Shown: one piece after another, positions 1 to 5,629 of the stretch
How positions within the stretch are numbered: position 1 is the stretch's first letter
Layout: every line of letters starts with the position of its first letter
NCBI GenBank assembly: GCA_026995955.1
Contig: JALWNJ010000101.1
Span: 1-6,690, forward strand
Length of the DNA stretch: 6,690 nucleotides
Reading direction: 5' to 3'
Source of the DNA: Gammaproteobacteria bacterium
Lineage (GTDB): Bacteria; Pseudomonadota; Gammaproteobacteria; J044
Translations under genes and position numbers: made by a program
Notes under the pieces: generated by a model
The model's database searches: none
What the model saw: the letters and a program-made list of their open reading frames with translations, nothing else
What the model was told of the DNA's origin: nothing

Positions 1-408
1 GACACCCTCTACGACCTCCAGCCCACCCGTCAGGCGCCCGACTACGAGGCCGCCGCCACCCGCCTGCTGATCCACCAGCGCCGCCGCGCCCTGGTGGTGC
101 TGGTCACCAACCTGCGCGACGAAGACCCCGCCGAGCTGCTGCCCGCCATTCGCCTGCTGCAGCGCCGCCACCTGGTGCTGGTGGCCAGCCTGCGCGAGCC
201 CGTCATCGAGGACCTGCGCCGCCAGCCGGTGCACGACTTCGAGTCCGCCCTGCGCCACGCCGGCGCCGAGGACTACCTGCAGCGACGCCAACAGGCCCTC
301 GACCTGCTCCACGCCCACCGCATCATGCACCTCGACACCCCACCGGCGGAACTCGCCACCGCACTGGTCAACCGCTATCTCGAGATCAAGGCCACCGGGC
401 GCCTGTAG
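1..408 (+). CDS. DUF58 domain-containing protein, C-terminal part (5' truncated by window edge)
   Basis: The reading frame is open from base 1 to a TAG stop, giving the last 135 residues of a protein whose start lies outside the window. Two stretches are typical of the DUF58 C-terminus: TNLRDED (visible residues 36-42) after a hydrophobic strand, and RRHLVLVASLREP (55-67), with the approach YDLQPTR...PDYEAA at 4-19. Full-length members are usually about 300-440 residues with a von Willebrand A-like fold. They are commonly encoded next to MoxR-type AAA ATPases and are thought to work with them in envelope-related processes; the biochemical role is not established. No membrane segment is visible in this part, which is expected because the family's helices are N-terminal. 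Whether a moxR gene lies upstream cannot be seen. The family call is from motif recognition and I am fairly sure of it. Confidence 0.85.
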   Translation, partial: DTLYDLQPTRQAPDYEAAATRLLIHQRRRALVVLVTNLRDEDPAELLPAIRLLQRRHLVLVASLREPVIEDLRRQPVHDFESALRHAGAEDYLQRRQQALDLLHAHRIMHLDTPPAELATALVNRYLEIKATGRL

Positions 409-425
409 TCGCCCCCGGCCCGGCA

Positions 426-434
426 TGCTATAAG
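426..434 (+). promoter_or_regulatory. Extended -10 promoter candidate for the DUF805 gene
   Basis: TGCTATAAG reads as an extended -10 element: TG, one base, then TATAAG, which matches 5 of 6 bases of TATAAT. The hexamer 17 bp upstream (TAGTCG, 406-411, over the DUF58 stop) is a poor -35, as is common for extended -10 promoters. Transcription would begin near 441, leaving a leader of about 34 bases that contains the ribosome binding site AGGGGA (459-464). It suggests that the DUF805 gene can be transcribed separately from DUF58. Inferred from sequence only. Confidence 0.5.
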
Positions 435-474
435 GGCAGACTCGTCAACCACACCGAGAGGGGACAACAACACC

Positions 475-1041
475 ATGACGGACACCACCACAACCGACAA
501 TCCCTACCAGCCACCGCAGAGCCCGCTGGCGCAACCGGCCGGGGAATACGCGAACCTGTCCATCTTCACGCCGCGCGGACGGCTGGGGCGGATGCGCTTT
601 CTGGTCTATTCCTTCGCCGTGGGCCTGGTGGCCAATGTCCTCGTGGGCATCCTGCAAGCCGTCCTCGGCGTGGCCGCCATGGATCCCGATGCGATGGCAA
701 GCGGTGCCCTGCCCGCAGGCATGATGCTGGTCATGCTGCTGGTCATGATCCCGATGCTGGTCATCAACCTGTTCATCGCCATCAAGCGCCTGCACGACCT
801 CGACATGAGCGGCTGGTGGGTGCTGCTGTTCCTGGTGCCGCTGCTCAATGTGCTGTTCGGCCTCTACCTGCTGTTCGCGCCCGGCACCGACGGCCCCAAC
901 CGCTTTGGCCCGCCGCCGCCGCCGAACAGTGGCGCGGTCAACTTCTTCGGCTGGGTGCTCATCATCCTCTACAGCCTCGCCTTCCTCGGCATCATCGCAG
1001 CCGTGGTCGTGCCGATGATGGCAGGCGGCGGTATCAACTAA
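475..1041 (+). CDS. DUF805 family inner-membrane protein
   Basis: This 188-residue protein has a proline-rich polar N-terminus (NPYQPPQSPLAQP, residues 9-21), then the DUF805 core. FTPRGRLGR (31-39) precedes a first membrane helix at about 42-66, a second follows at 80-103, the family signature RLHDLDMSGWW is at 105-115, a third helix spans about 115-135, and GPNRFG is at 140-145. A PPPPP run (146-150) links to a fourth hydrophobic helix (157-182) ending in GIIAAVVVP. DUF805 proteins are small multi-pass inner-membrane proteins of unknown function. The last helix is an addition to the usual three-helix core and recalls the N-terminal helix of type IV pilins, but it lacks the prepilin cleavage site and the conserved Glu5. 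The start is supported by AGGGGA 10 bases upstream of the ATG. The gene is followed by an intrinsic terminator, so it appears to be the last gene of its unit. Confidence 0.88.
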   Translation: MTDTTTTDNPYQPPQSPLAQPAGEYANLSIFTPRGRLGRMRFLVYSFAVGLVANVLVGILQAVLGVAAMDPDAMASGALPAGMMLVMLLVMIPMLVINLFIAIKRLHDLDMSGWWVLLFLVPLLNVLFGLYLLFAPGTDGPNRFGPPPPPNSGAVNFFGWVLIILYSLAFLGIIAAVVVPMMAGGGIN

Positions 1042-1100
1042 CCGCATTCCCCAGGATAGCCGGCAGGGAAGCACCATGAATCCACGGGAAATCCGGACCA

Positions 1101-1131
1101 GGATGGCTGCCAGCGGGCAGCCATCCATTTT
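1101..1131 (+). terminator. Rho-independent terminator after the DUF805 gene
   Basis: An 11-bp perfect inverted repeat (GGATGGCTGCC at 1101-1111, loop AGCG, GGCAGCCATCC at 1116-1126) is followed directly by ATTTT. This is the form of an intrinsic terminator. It lies about 60 bp after the DUF805 stop and separates that unit from the MNT/HEPN pair. It also lies inside the longest open frame of the MNT gene (ATG at 1076), which argues that translation does not begin there. The T-tract is short (4 T), so termination may be incomplete. Confidence 0.8.
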
Positions 1132-1133
1132 CA

Positions 1134-1148
1134 TACCTAAAAATGGTA
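1134..1148. promoter_or_regulatory. Operator-like palindrome 1, upstream of the MNT/HEPN pair
   Basis: TACCTAAAAATGGTA has the form TACC-N7-GGTA. One more matching pair extends the arms to ATACC/GGTAT (1133-1149). Its centre, 1141, is exactly 21 bp from the centre of palindrome 2, so both would lie on the same face of the helix. It overlaps the -10 box. The likely ligand is the winged-helix domain of the downstream protein; this is inferred from position and symmetry. Confidence 0.6.
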
Positions 1149-1152
1149 TTAT
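1144..1152 (+). promoter_or_regulatory. Extended -10 promoter for the MNT/HEPN pair
   Basis: TGGTATTAT fits an extended -10 (TG, one base, TATTAT, 5 of 6 to TATAAT) in a locally AT-rich stretch unlike the GC-rich surroundings. No good -35 is seen at the expected spacing (TCCATT, 1124-1129). Transcription would start near 1159, only a few bases before the ATG at 1163, so the message may be almost leaderless. The element lies between the two palindromes and overlaps the end of the first, a layout suited to repression. Confidence 0.55.
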
Positions 1153-1173
1153 CTTACCCACTATGGGTAAGAT
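1151..1173. promoter_or_regulatory. Operator-like palindrome 2, overlapping the MNT start codon
   Basis: A perfect inverted repeat with 10-bp arms (ATCTTACCCA and TGGGTAAGAT) around a 3-base centre. Its core, TACCCACTATGGGTA (1155-1169), matches palindrome 1 in the TACC-N7-GGTA frame. It covers the predicted transcription start and the ATG at 1163. As RNA it could also fold into a hairpin holding the start codon. Autoregulation by the encoded wHTH-MNT protein is the simplest reading. Confidence 0.65.
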
Positions 1174-1786
1174 TCAGGACTCCGAAAAGGGGCGTGCCCC
1201 GCGCATCGGCATGGCGGATGCCCTCTTTTCCCGAACCCAGCAAAGGCTGCTGGGGCTGCTTTTCGGCGCCCCGGAACGCAGCTTCTACACCTCGGAACTG
1301 ATCCGTCACGTCGGCCGGGGTTCGGGTACGGTACAGCGTGAACTCGATCGGTTGGCACGCAGCGGGCTGCTGCGCGTCACCCGCCAAGGCAACCAGAAAC
1401 ACTACCAGGCCAACCCCGAGGCCCCCATCTACGAGGAACTGCGCGGCATCGCCCGCAAGCTGCTCGGCCCGGCAGAGCCCATCCGGGAAGCCCTGCAGCC
1501 GCTCGCCGAGCACATCCGTCTTGCCGCGATCTATGGCTCGGTGGCAAAGGGCAACGACACGGCAGAGAGTGACATCGATCTGCTGGTGGTGACGGACCAG
1601 GAACTGACGCTGGAATCCCTCTACCGTCTGCTGGAACCCGTGGAGTCCACTCTTGGTCGCCGCATCGAACCGACCCTGTACAGCAGCGACGAATACCGGA
1701 AACGCAAGGAGATGGAGAACCCGTTCCTGATGCAGGTACTGAACGGACAACTGATCGTCCTCATGGGGGATACCGATGCCGCCTGA
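1163..1786 (+). CDS. Winged-helix / minimal nucleotidyltransferase (MNT) protein, putative antitoxin
   Basis: With the ATG at 1163 the product is 207 residues. Residues 18-84 look like a winged helix (ADALFSRTQQRLLGLLF, then SELIRHVGRGSGTVQRELDRL, then the wing GLLRVTRQGNQKHYQAN). Residues 120-200 are a Pol beta-type nucleotidyltransferase: GSVAKG at 125-130 and SDIDLLVV at 136-143 give the GSx(10)DxD pattern with D137 and D139, and E169 could be the third acid. In known MNT/HEPN systems the MNT partner neutralises the HEPN toxin, in some cases by adding AMP to it. The fused DNA-binding domain suggests it also represses its own promoter through the twin palindromes. The frame is open back to an ATG at 1076 with a fair ribosome site, but that stretch holds a terminator and the operators, so I reject it. 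No clear ribosome site precedes 1163; ATG 1211 (MADALF, 191 residues) is an alternative. The gene overlaps the HEPN gene by 11 bp. Confidence 0.82.
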   Translation: MGKIQDSEKGRAPRIGMADALFSRTQQRLLGLLFGAPERSFYTSELIRHVGRGSGTVQRELDRLARSGLLRVTRQGNQKHYQANPEAPIYEELRGIARKLLGPAEPIREALQPLAEHIRLAAIYGSVAKGNDTAESDIDLLVVTDQELTLESLYRLLEPVESTLGRRIEPTLYSSDEYRKRKEMENPFLMQVLNGQLIVLMGDTDAA

Positions 1787-2183
1787 TCCGTTGGAGAATC
1801 TGGCCGCCATCGGCAAGCTGAAACGCGAACCGCCCAGCGAGACCGAAATCCGGGGGCTATTGCAATCCGGCCTGAATCAGCTACAGGATGCGCAGCGGCC
1901 GGAACTCAGCCTGGAGAGCCGCTTCGACTTGGCCTACAACGCGGCCCACGCACTGGCGCTGGCCGCACTCCGCAGACACGGCTTTCGTTCGGAGCACCGT
2001 TATCTCGTGTTCCAGTGCCTGCAGCACACGCTGGATCTGTCCTACGAGCAATGGCGAGTCCTCGATCAGGCACACCGCAAGCGCAATCTTGTCGAATACG
2101 AGGGCCACATGGAGGCCGACCAGGCCCTGGTAAGCGCCATGCTGCGGGTAGCGCGGGAAATCGCCGTGCGGCTGGAAAAATAG
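1776..2183 (+). CDS. HEPN domain protein, putative toxin partner of the MNT protein
   Basis: This 135-residue, mostly helical protein has the HEPN layout: an N-terminal helix (ETEIRGLLQSGLNQL, 22-36), the RFDLAYNAAHALALAAL helix (49-65), GFRSEH (69-74), and the motif helix HRKRNLVEYEG (100-110). Canonical HEPN RNases carry R-x(4-6)-H; here R103-N104 is present, but the position five after R103 is Tyr108, with His111 three residues later. Variants with RN..EYEG are, as I recall, frequent in this subgroup, so this may be a lineage feature rather than damage. It leaves RNase activity uncertain. GGGGGA six bases before the ATG is a strong ribosome site, and the 11-bp overlap with the MNT gene implies translational coupling. 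By analogy with studied MNT/HEPN pairs, this would be an RNA-targeting toxin modified or bound by its partner. It ends 4 bp from the convergent folA stop. Confidence 0.8.
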   Translation: MPPDPLENLAAIGKLKREPPSETEIRGLLQSGLNQLQDAQRPELSLESRFDLAYNAAHALALAALRRHGFRSEHRYLVFQCLQHTLDLSYEQWRVLDQAHRKRNLVEYEGHMEADQALVSAMLRVAREIAVRLEK

Positions 2184-2187
2184 TCCC

Positions 2188-2694
2188 TCAGCCCCGGCGT
2201 TCCAGGGTAAGGAAGGTCAGCGACCAGGGATTCTTCTCGTCGGGCAGCATGAAGTCACGCGCCACCACCTTCCAGTCCCGGCTGGACCACTCGGGGAAGC
2301 GGGCATCGCCCTCGGGGGCGGCATCGACCAGGGTGAGGTAGAGGCGATCGGCGAGCGGCAGGGCCTGCTCGTAGAGCTGGGCGCCGCCGATGATCATGAT
2401 CTCCTCGGGATCGCCTTCCCGCGCGCGTTCCAGCGCGGCCTCCAGGGAATCGACCACCTCGCAGCCCTCGATGGCCAGGTCCGGCTGACGGCTGACGACG
2501 ATGTTGCGCCGCCCCGGCAGCGGGCGGCCGATGGACTCGCAGGTGCGCCGTCCCATGATGACCGGCTTGCCGAGGGTGACCCGCTTGAAGTGGGCCAGAT
2601 CGGCCGGCAGGTGCCAGGGCATGGCGTTGTCCTGGCCGATGACGCCGTTGGCGGCGACGGCGGCGATGAGCGCAATGCGGGGCCGCTTCGGCAT
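2188..2694 (-). CDS. folA: Dihydrofolate reductase
   Basis: A 168-residue DHFR that reduces 7,8-dihydrofolate to tetrahydrofolate with NADPH in the cytosol, feeding one-carbon and thymidylate synthesis. It aligns along its length with the E. coli enzyme: IALIAAVAANGVIG (7-20), the flexible-loop sequence NAMPWHLPADL (23-33) with the catalytic acid Asp32 (Asp27 in E. coli), KPVIMGRRT (43-51), SIGRPLPGRRNIVVS (54-68) for cofactor binding, IMIIGGAQLYEQALP (about 98-112) and YLTLVDA. No active-site residue is missing and nothing marks it as a plasmid-borne trimethoprim-resistant type. The ATG is preceded by GAGGGA with 7-base spacing; that ribosome site lies in the last codons of speD, and only 3 bp separate the genes, so coupled translation is likely. 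Its stop is 4 bp from the convergent HEPN gene and no terminator is visible between them. Confidence 0.96.
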   Translation of the reverse strand: MPKRPRIALIAAVAANGVIGQDNAMPWHLPADLAHFKRVTLGKPVIMGRRTCESIGRPLPGRRNIVVSRQPDLAIEGCEVVDSLEAALERAREGDPEEIMIIGGAQLYEQALPLADRLYLTLVDAAPEGDARFPEWSSRDWKVVARDFMLPDEKNPWSLTFLTLERRG

Positions 2695-2697
2695 GGG

Positions 2698-3507
2698 TCA
2701 TTCCCTCGGCATGTTGCGGCCGTAGAAGATCTCGGCCATCTCGTGACGCAGCAGGGCCTCGATCCGCGCCAGTTCGTCGGGATCGAAGCCCTCCTTGCCG
2801 ACGCCGAACAGGTAGTTGTCGATGTCGAAGTCCTTGAGCAGCATCTTGGTGTGGAAGATGTTCTCCTGATACACATTGACATCGACCATCTGGTAGCGCG
2901 CGCGGGTATCCTCGCTGAGGAAGTTCTGGATCGAGTTGATCTCGTGATCGATGAAGTGCTTGTTGCCGTGGATGTCGCGGGTGAAGCCGCGCACCCGGTA
3001 GTCGGTGATGACGATGTCGGACTCGAAGCTGTGAATCAGGTAGTTGAGCGCCTTGAGCGGCGAGATGCGGCCACAGGTGGAGACATCGATGTCGGCGCGG
3101 AAGGTGGAGATGCCGTGGTCCGGATGCGTCTCGGGATAGGTGTGCACGGTGATGTGGCTCTTGTCGAGATGCGCGGCGATGCCCTCCGGCAGCGGCCCCG
3201 GTGCCTCGCTGTTGGACAGCGCGCCGGCCAGCACCGGCTCCTCGGAGATGAGCATGGTGACGCTGGCGCCCTGCGGCTCGTAGTCCTGGCGCGAGATGTC
3301 GAGGATGTTGGCGCCGATGATCCGCGCCACCTCGGTGAGGATGGCGGTCAGGCGCGAGGCGTTGTAGGCCTCGTCGATGTAGGCGATGTACTCGTCGCGA
3401 TGCCGCCGGGATTCGGCATAACAGATGTCGTAGATGTTGAAGCTCAGCGTCTTGGTCAGGTTGTTGAACCCGTGCAGCTTGAGCTTCTTGTCGAACCGCT
3501 CCACCAC
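2698..3507 (-). CDS. speD: S-adenosylmethionine decarboxylase proenzyme (E. coli-type SpeD)
   Basis: This enzyme decarboxylates S-adenosylmethionine to give the aminopropyl donor for spermidine synthesis. It is made as a proenzyme that cleaves itself to create a pyruvoyl cofactor. With the chosen start it has 269 residues against 264 in E. coli and is closely similar throughout: [13 protein letters not shown] (7-19), [12 protein letters not shown] (73-84), the cleavage site [12 protein letters not shown] (115-126) with Ser117 as the pyruvoyl precursor, [15 protein letters not shown] (143-157) with Cys145, and [17 protein letters not shown] (209-225). It is the long proteobacterial class, not the short Bacillus/archaeal form. 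No ATG fits. GTG at 3507 has GGGGGA (3515-3520 on the + strand) seven bases upstream; GTG at 3504 is nearly as good, and GTG at 3513 is too close. It follows the VOC gene after 65 bp and precedes folA by 3 bp. Confidence 0.96.
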   Translation of the reverse strand: MVERFDKKLKLHGFNNLTKTLSFNIYDICYAESRRHRDEYIAYIDEAYNASRLTAILTEVARIIGANILDISRQDYEPQGASVTMLISEEPVLAGALSNSEAPGPLPEGIAAHLDKSHITVHTYPETHPDHGISTFRADIDVSTCGRISPLKALNYLIHSFESDIVITDYRVRGFTRDIHGNKHFIDHEINSIQNFLSEDTRARYQMVDVNVYQENIFHTKMLLKDFDIDNYLFGVGKEGFDPDELARIEALLRHEMAEIFYGRNMPRE

Positions 3508-3535
3508 GGCCACATCCCCCGTGAAAAAGGCCGCA

Positions 3536-3564
3536 ATTCTACTGCCGCCGGGCGGGACCGAAAA
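3536..3564 (-). promoter_or_regulatory. Possible promoter for speD-folA
   Basis: On the minus strand TAGAAT (3536-3541) matches 5 of 6 bases of the -10 consensus. The hexamer exactly 17 bp upstream, TTTTCG (3559-3564), is a weak -35. Transcription would start about 22 bases before the GGGGGA/GTG start of speD. This would let speD-folA be expressed apart from the upstream OsmC-DUF885-VOC genes. The -35 lies in the loop of the hairpin after the VOC stop. Only the -10 is convincing. Confidence 0.4.
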
Positions 3565-3572
3565 GCCCCGCC
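3551..3572 (-). other. GC-rich hairpin directly after the VOC stop codon
   Basis: On the minus strand an 8-bp stem (GGCGGGGC with GTCCCGCC, one G-U pair in RNA) encloses a TTTTCG loop and begins at the base after the VOC stop. No T-tract follows it at once, so it is not a standard intrinsic terminator; a run of five T lies about 20 bases further on. It could slow 3' decay of the upstream message or partly terminate it. Confidence 0.45.
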
Positions 3573-3974
3573 TCAGCAGGCATCGGCGATCGGCGGATGG
3601 TGGATCATCTGCACCACCACCCCCTCGGGATCGCGGCAGTAGAAGCTGCGCGCGCCGTCGCGGTGGGTACGCGGCGGCTTGACGATCTCCACCCCCTGGC
3701 CGACCAGGAAGTCGTACCAGGCATCCACCTCCTCGGCGCGGCGCAGCACGAAACCGATGTGATCCAGCCGCTGCCCCTCGCCCGCCGGGCCGCTGGCGCG
3801 GTGCAGGGCGAGGTTGTCGTTGCCGGAGGTGAGATAGACGTTGTCGGGATCCGGCGCCCAGTCCACCCGCATGCCGAGCAGGTCGCAGTAGAAGCGGCGG
3901 CAGGCCTCCAGGTCCTGCACGAACAGCGCTACATGGCGCATGCCGGCGGTGGCCGGTGGTCGTGTATCGCTCAT
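3573..3974 (-). CDS. VOC superfamily (glyoxalase/bleomycin-resistance fold) protein
   Basis: This 133-residue protein matches the vicinal-oxygen-chelate family in length and pattern. [22 protein letters not shown] (13-34) is the first beta-alpha-beta unit. NDNLALH (52-58), then LDHIGFVL (70-77) with [12 protein letters not shown], and [14 protein letters not shown] (111-124) form the second. Candidate metal ligands are His14, His72 and, at the position where many members have Glu, Gln122. The reaction cannot be told: glyoxalase I-like lyases, ring-cleaving dioxygenases and antibiotic-binding proteins share this fold. The similarity is general and it should not be named gloA. The ATG overlaps the DUF885 stop as ATGA, with AGGAGGA nine bases upstream, so it is co-translated with that gene. 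The stop is followed directly by a hairpin and then speD. Confidence 0.88.
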   Translation of the reverse strand: MSDTRPPATAGMRHVALFVQDLEACRRFYCDLLGMRVDWAPDPDNVYLTSGNDNLALHRASGPAGEGQRLDHIGFVLRRAEEVDAWYDFLVGQGVEIVKPPRTHRDGARSFYCRDPEGVVVQMIHHPPIADAC

Positions 3975-5629
3975 GACGGTCGCTCCTCCTCGTGGAACAC
4001 GGAATCCAGGGCCCGCTGCCAGGCCGACTCGCCGAAGCCGCGCTGCACCGCCAGCGACAGGGCCATGGAGCCGCTGCCGATGAGGCGGTCGTGGAAGCTG
4101 CGCAGGTCGAAGTCCGGCTCGCGCTCGCGGTCGGCACGCAGGGCGCGGATCAGGGCCCAGCCGGTGGCATAGCCCAGCGGCACGGTGGGTGACAGGCTGT
4201 ACCAGGTCAGCTCGGCGCGGGCCTGCGGTTCGGCGAAGCCCAGTTCCTCCTGCAGCCGCCGCATGCCGGCCTCGAAGCCCTCGTCCCCGCCGCAGTGCAG
4301 ATCGACGTCGATGACGATGCGCAGCGCGCGCCACAGGCGGTCGTGCAGCAGCACCAGGCGCGAACCGGGGTCGGCGAGGAAGCCCTGCTCCTGCATCAGG
4401 TCCTCGCAGTACAGCGCCCAGCCCTCGTACAGGGTGGCCGAGGCATTGAGCAGCCGCGGCAGGCTGCGCGACACGAAGCGGCCATTGGCAGTGACGAACT
4501 GCAGGTGATGCCCGGGCCAGGCCTCGTGCACGCAGGTATGGTCGATGGCCAGCTCGTGATGCTCGCCCAGCGCCGTCTCGTCGGCGGGCGGCGTCACCCA
4601 GTACCAGCCCTTCTGGTCCGGATCGTTGGGCGCCGGATCGACATAGGCGGCGAACGGGATCTGGTGGCGCAGCCACACCGGCGTCTCGGTGACCCGCAGC
4701 TCGGTGCGCTCGGGCAGGGTCACGAGCCTGTGGGTGCGGAGGAAGTCGTGCGCCGCCTGCATGCGCGCGCGGTAGCGGGCCAGCAGTTCCTCGCGCGGGG
4801 GATGGCGCTGGCGCAGCTCGGCCAGCGCCGCGCGCCAGTCGTCGTGGCCGTGCAGCGCGCGGCAGGTCTCGGCCAAGGCTGCGCGCGTTTGTGTCGCCAT
4901 TTCCTCGCCGAGGCGACGCAAACGGTCGGGCTCTACCTCCAGAAAGTGGCGATAGCGCAACAGGCGGCGGAAGTGGCGCTCGCCGCAGGCCACCTGCCCG
5001 GCGGCTTCGCCGCGCACCGGCCCGTCGAGAAAGTCGGCGTATTCCTGCAGCGCATGGGCCGCCGCGGTGAGCAGGCCGTGGCGCTCGCGCACCGCCGCCA
5101 GGCGCGGATGCCCCTCCAGGCCACGCAGCCACTCGGCCCCGGCACGGGCCTCGGCCACGGCCGCCTCCAGCCAGGGCAGCGGCACCAGATCCGGAGTCTG
5201 CCCCAGCAGGGCGCGGGCGTCGCGCAGGTGATCGGGGATGGCCGCCAGCCGCGCGGCCAGGGCCGCGGCCGGATCCGCCACCCGACACAGAAAGAGCTGA
5301 TGAATGGCGCCCAGCGGCAGGTAGCGGGTGGGATCGTGGAAGCGCCAGTCGGAATCGCGCAGCTCGTGGTTCTCGAGCAGCGCCGCGCCATAGGCAAGGC
5401 GGAAGTCGATCCGACGGTCGGCGTCCAGCGCCGCGAAGTCCAGTGCATCCAGCGCCGCCAGCAGCATCTCGTTGAGCCCGGTCAGGGCGCGGATGTCGTC
5501 GTCGCCGAAGGGGGTCAGGCGATCCTCGAAACCGGCCACCCCGGCCTCCACCGCAGCCTCGGGGTGATGGCGGAACCAGGCATGATAGTACTCGGAGAGC
5601 AGCCGGTCGAAGGACTCGGCCACGCTCAC
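3971..5629 (-). CDS. DUF885 family protein, putative zinc metallopeptidase
   Basis: The product is 552 residues, the usual size for DUF885 proteins. Near the C-terminal third it has [10 protein letters not shown] (368-377), an HExxPGHH signature resembling gluzincin zinc sites, followed by [12 protein letters not shown] (400-411), where Glu402 or Glu409 could be a further ligand; this spacing is typical of the family. LGYATGW and the SMALSL segment near the end are also family-like. The N-terminal part is rich in helices and Arg/Ala. No signal peptide or membrane helix is evident, so a cytosolic location is likely; some relatives are exported. Peptidase activity is a reasonable inference from the motif, but the substrate is unknown. 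The start is GTG, overlapping the OsmC stop as GTGA, with GGGAGG seven bases upstream; the in-frame extension further upstream runs opposite OsmC and crp and is an artefact. The gene overlaps the VOC gene by 4 bp. Confidence 0.88.
   Translation of the reverse strand: MSVAESFDRLLSEYYHAWFRHHPEAAVEAGVAGFEDRLTPFGDDDIRALTGLNEMLLAALDALDFAALDADRRIDFRLAYGAALLENHELRDSDWRFHDPTRYLPLGAIHQLFLCRVADPAAALAARLAAIPDHLRDARALLGQTPDLVPLPWLEAAVAEARAGAEWLRGLEGHPRLAAVRERHGLLTAAAHALQEYADFLDGPVRGEAAGQVACGERHFRRLLRYRHFLEVEPDRLRRLGEEMATQTRAALAETCRALHGHDDWRAALAELRQRHPPREELLARYRARMQAAHDFLRTHRLVTLPERTELRVTETPVWLRHQIPFAAYVDPAPNDPDQKGWYWVTPPADETALGEHHELAIDHTCVHEAWPGHHLQFVTANGRFVSRSLPRLLNASATLYEGWALYCEDLMQEQGFLADPGSRLVLLHDRLWRALRIVIDVDLHCGGDEGFEAGMRRLQEELGFAEPQARAELTWYSLSPTVPLGYATGWALIRALRADREREPDFDLRSFHDRLIGSGSMALSLAVQRGFGESAWQRALDSVFHEEERPS

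Noticed and set aside
720..770. Repeated CTGGTCAT units inside the DUF805 gene
   Set aside because: They encode the Met/Leu/Val-rich membrane helix and are explained by codon reuse, not by a separate repeat element.
445..1161. Minus-strand His/Asp/Gln-rich frame opposite the DUF805 gene
   Set aside because: Low-complexity mirror of a membrane-protein gene; the + strand shows DUF805 motifs and a ribosome site.
2590..3642. 350-codon + strand frame antisense to speD and folA
   Set aside because: Composition (Val/Asp/Gly repeats) is that of an antisense shadow of a GC-rich gene; the opposite strand encodes an unmistakable SpeD.
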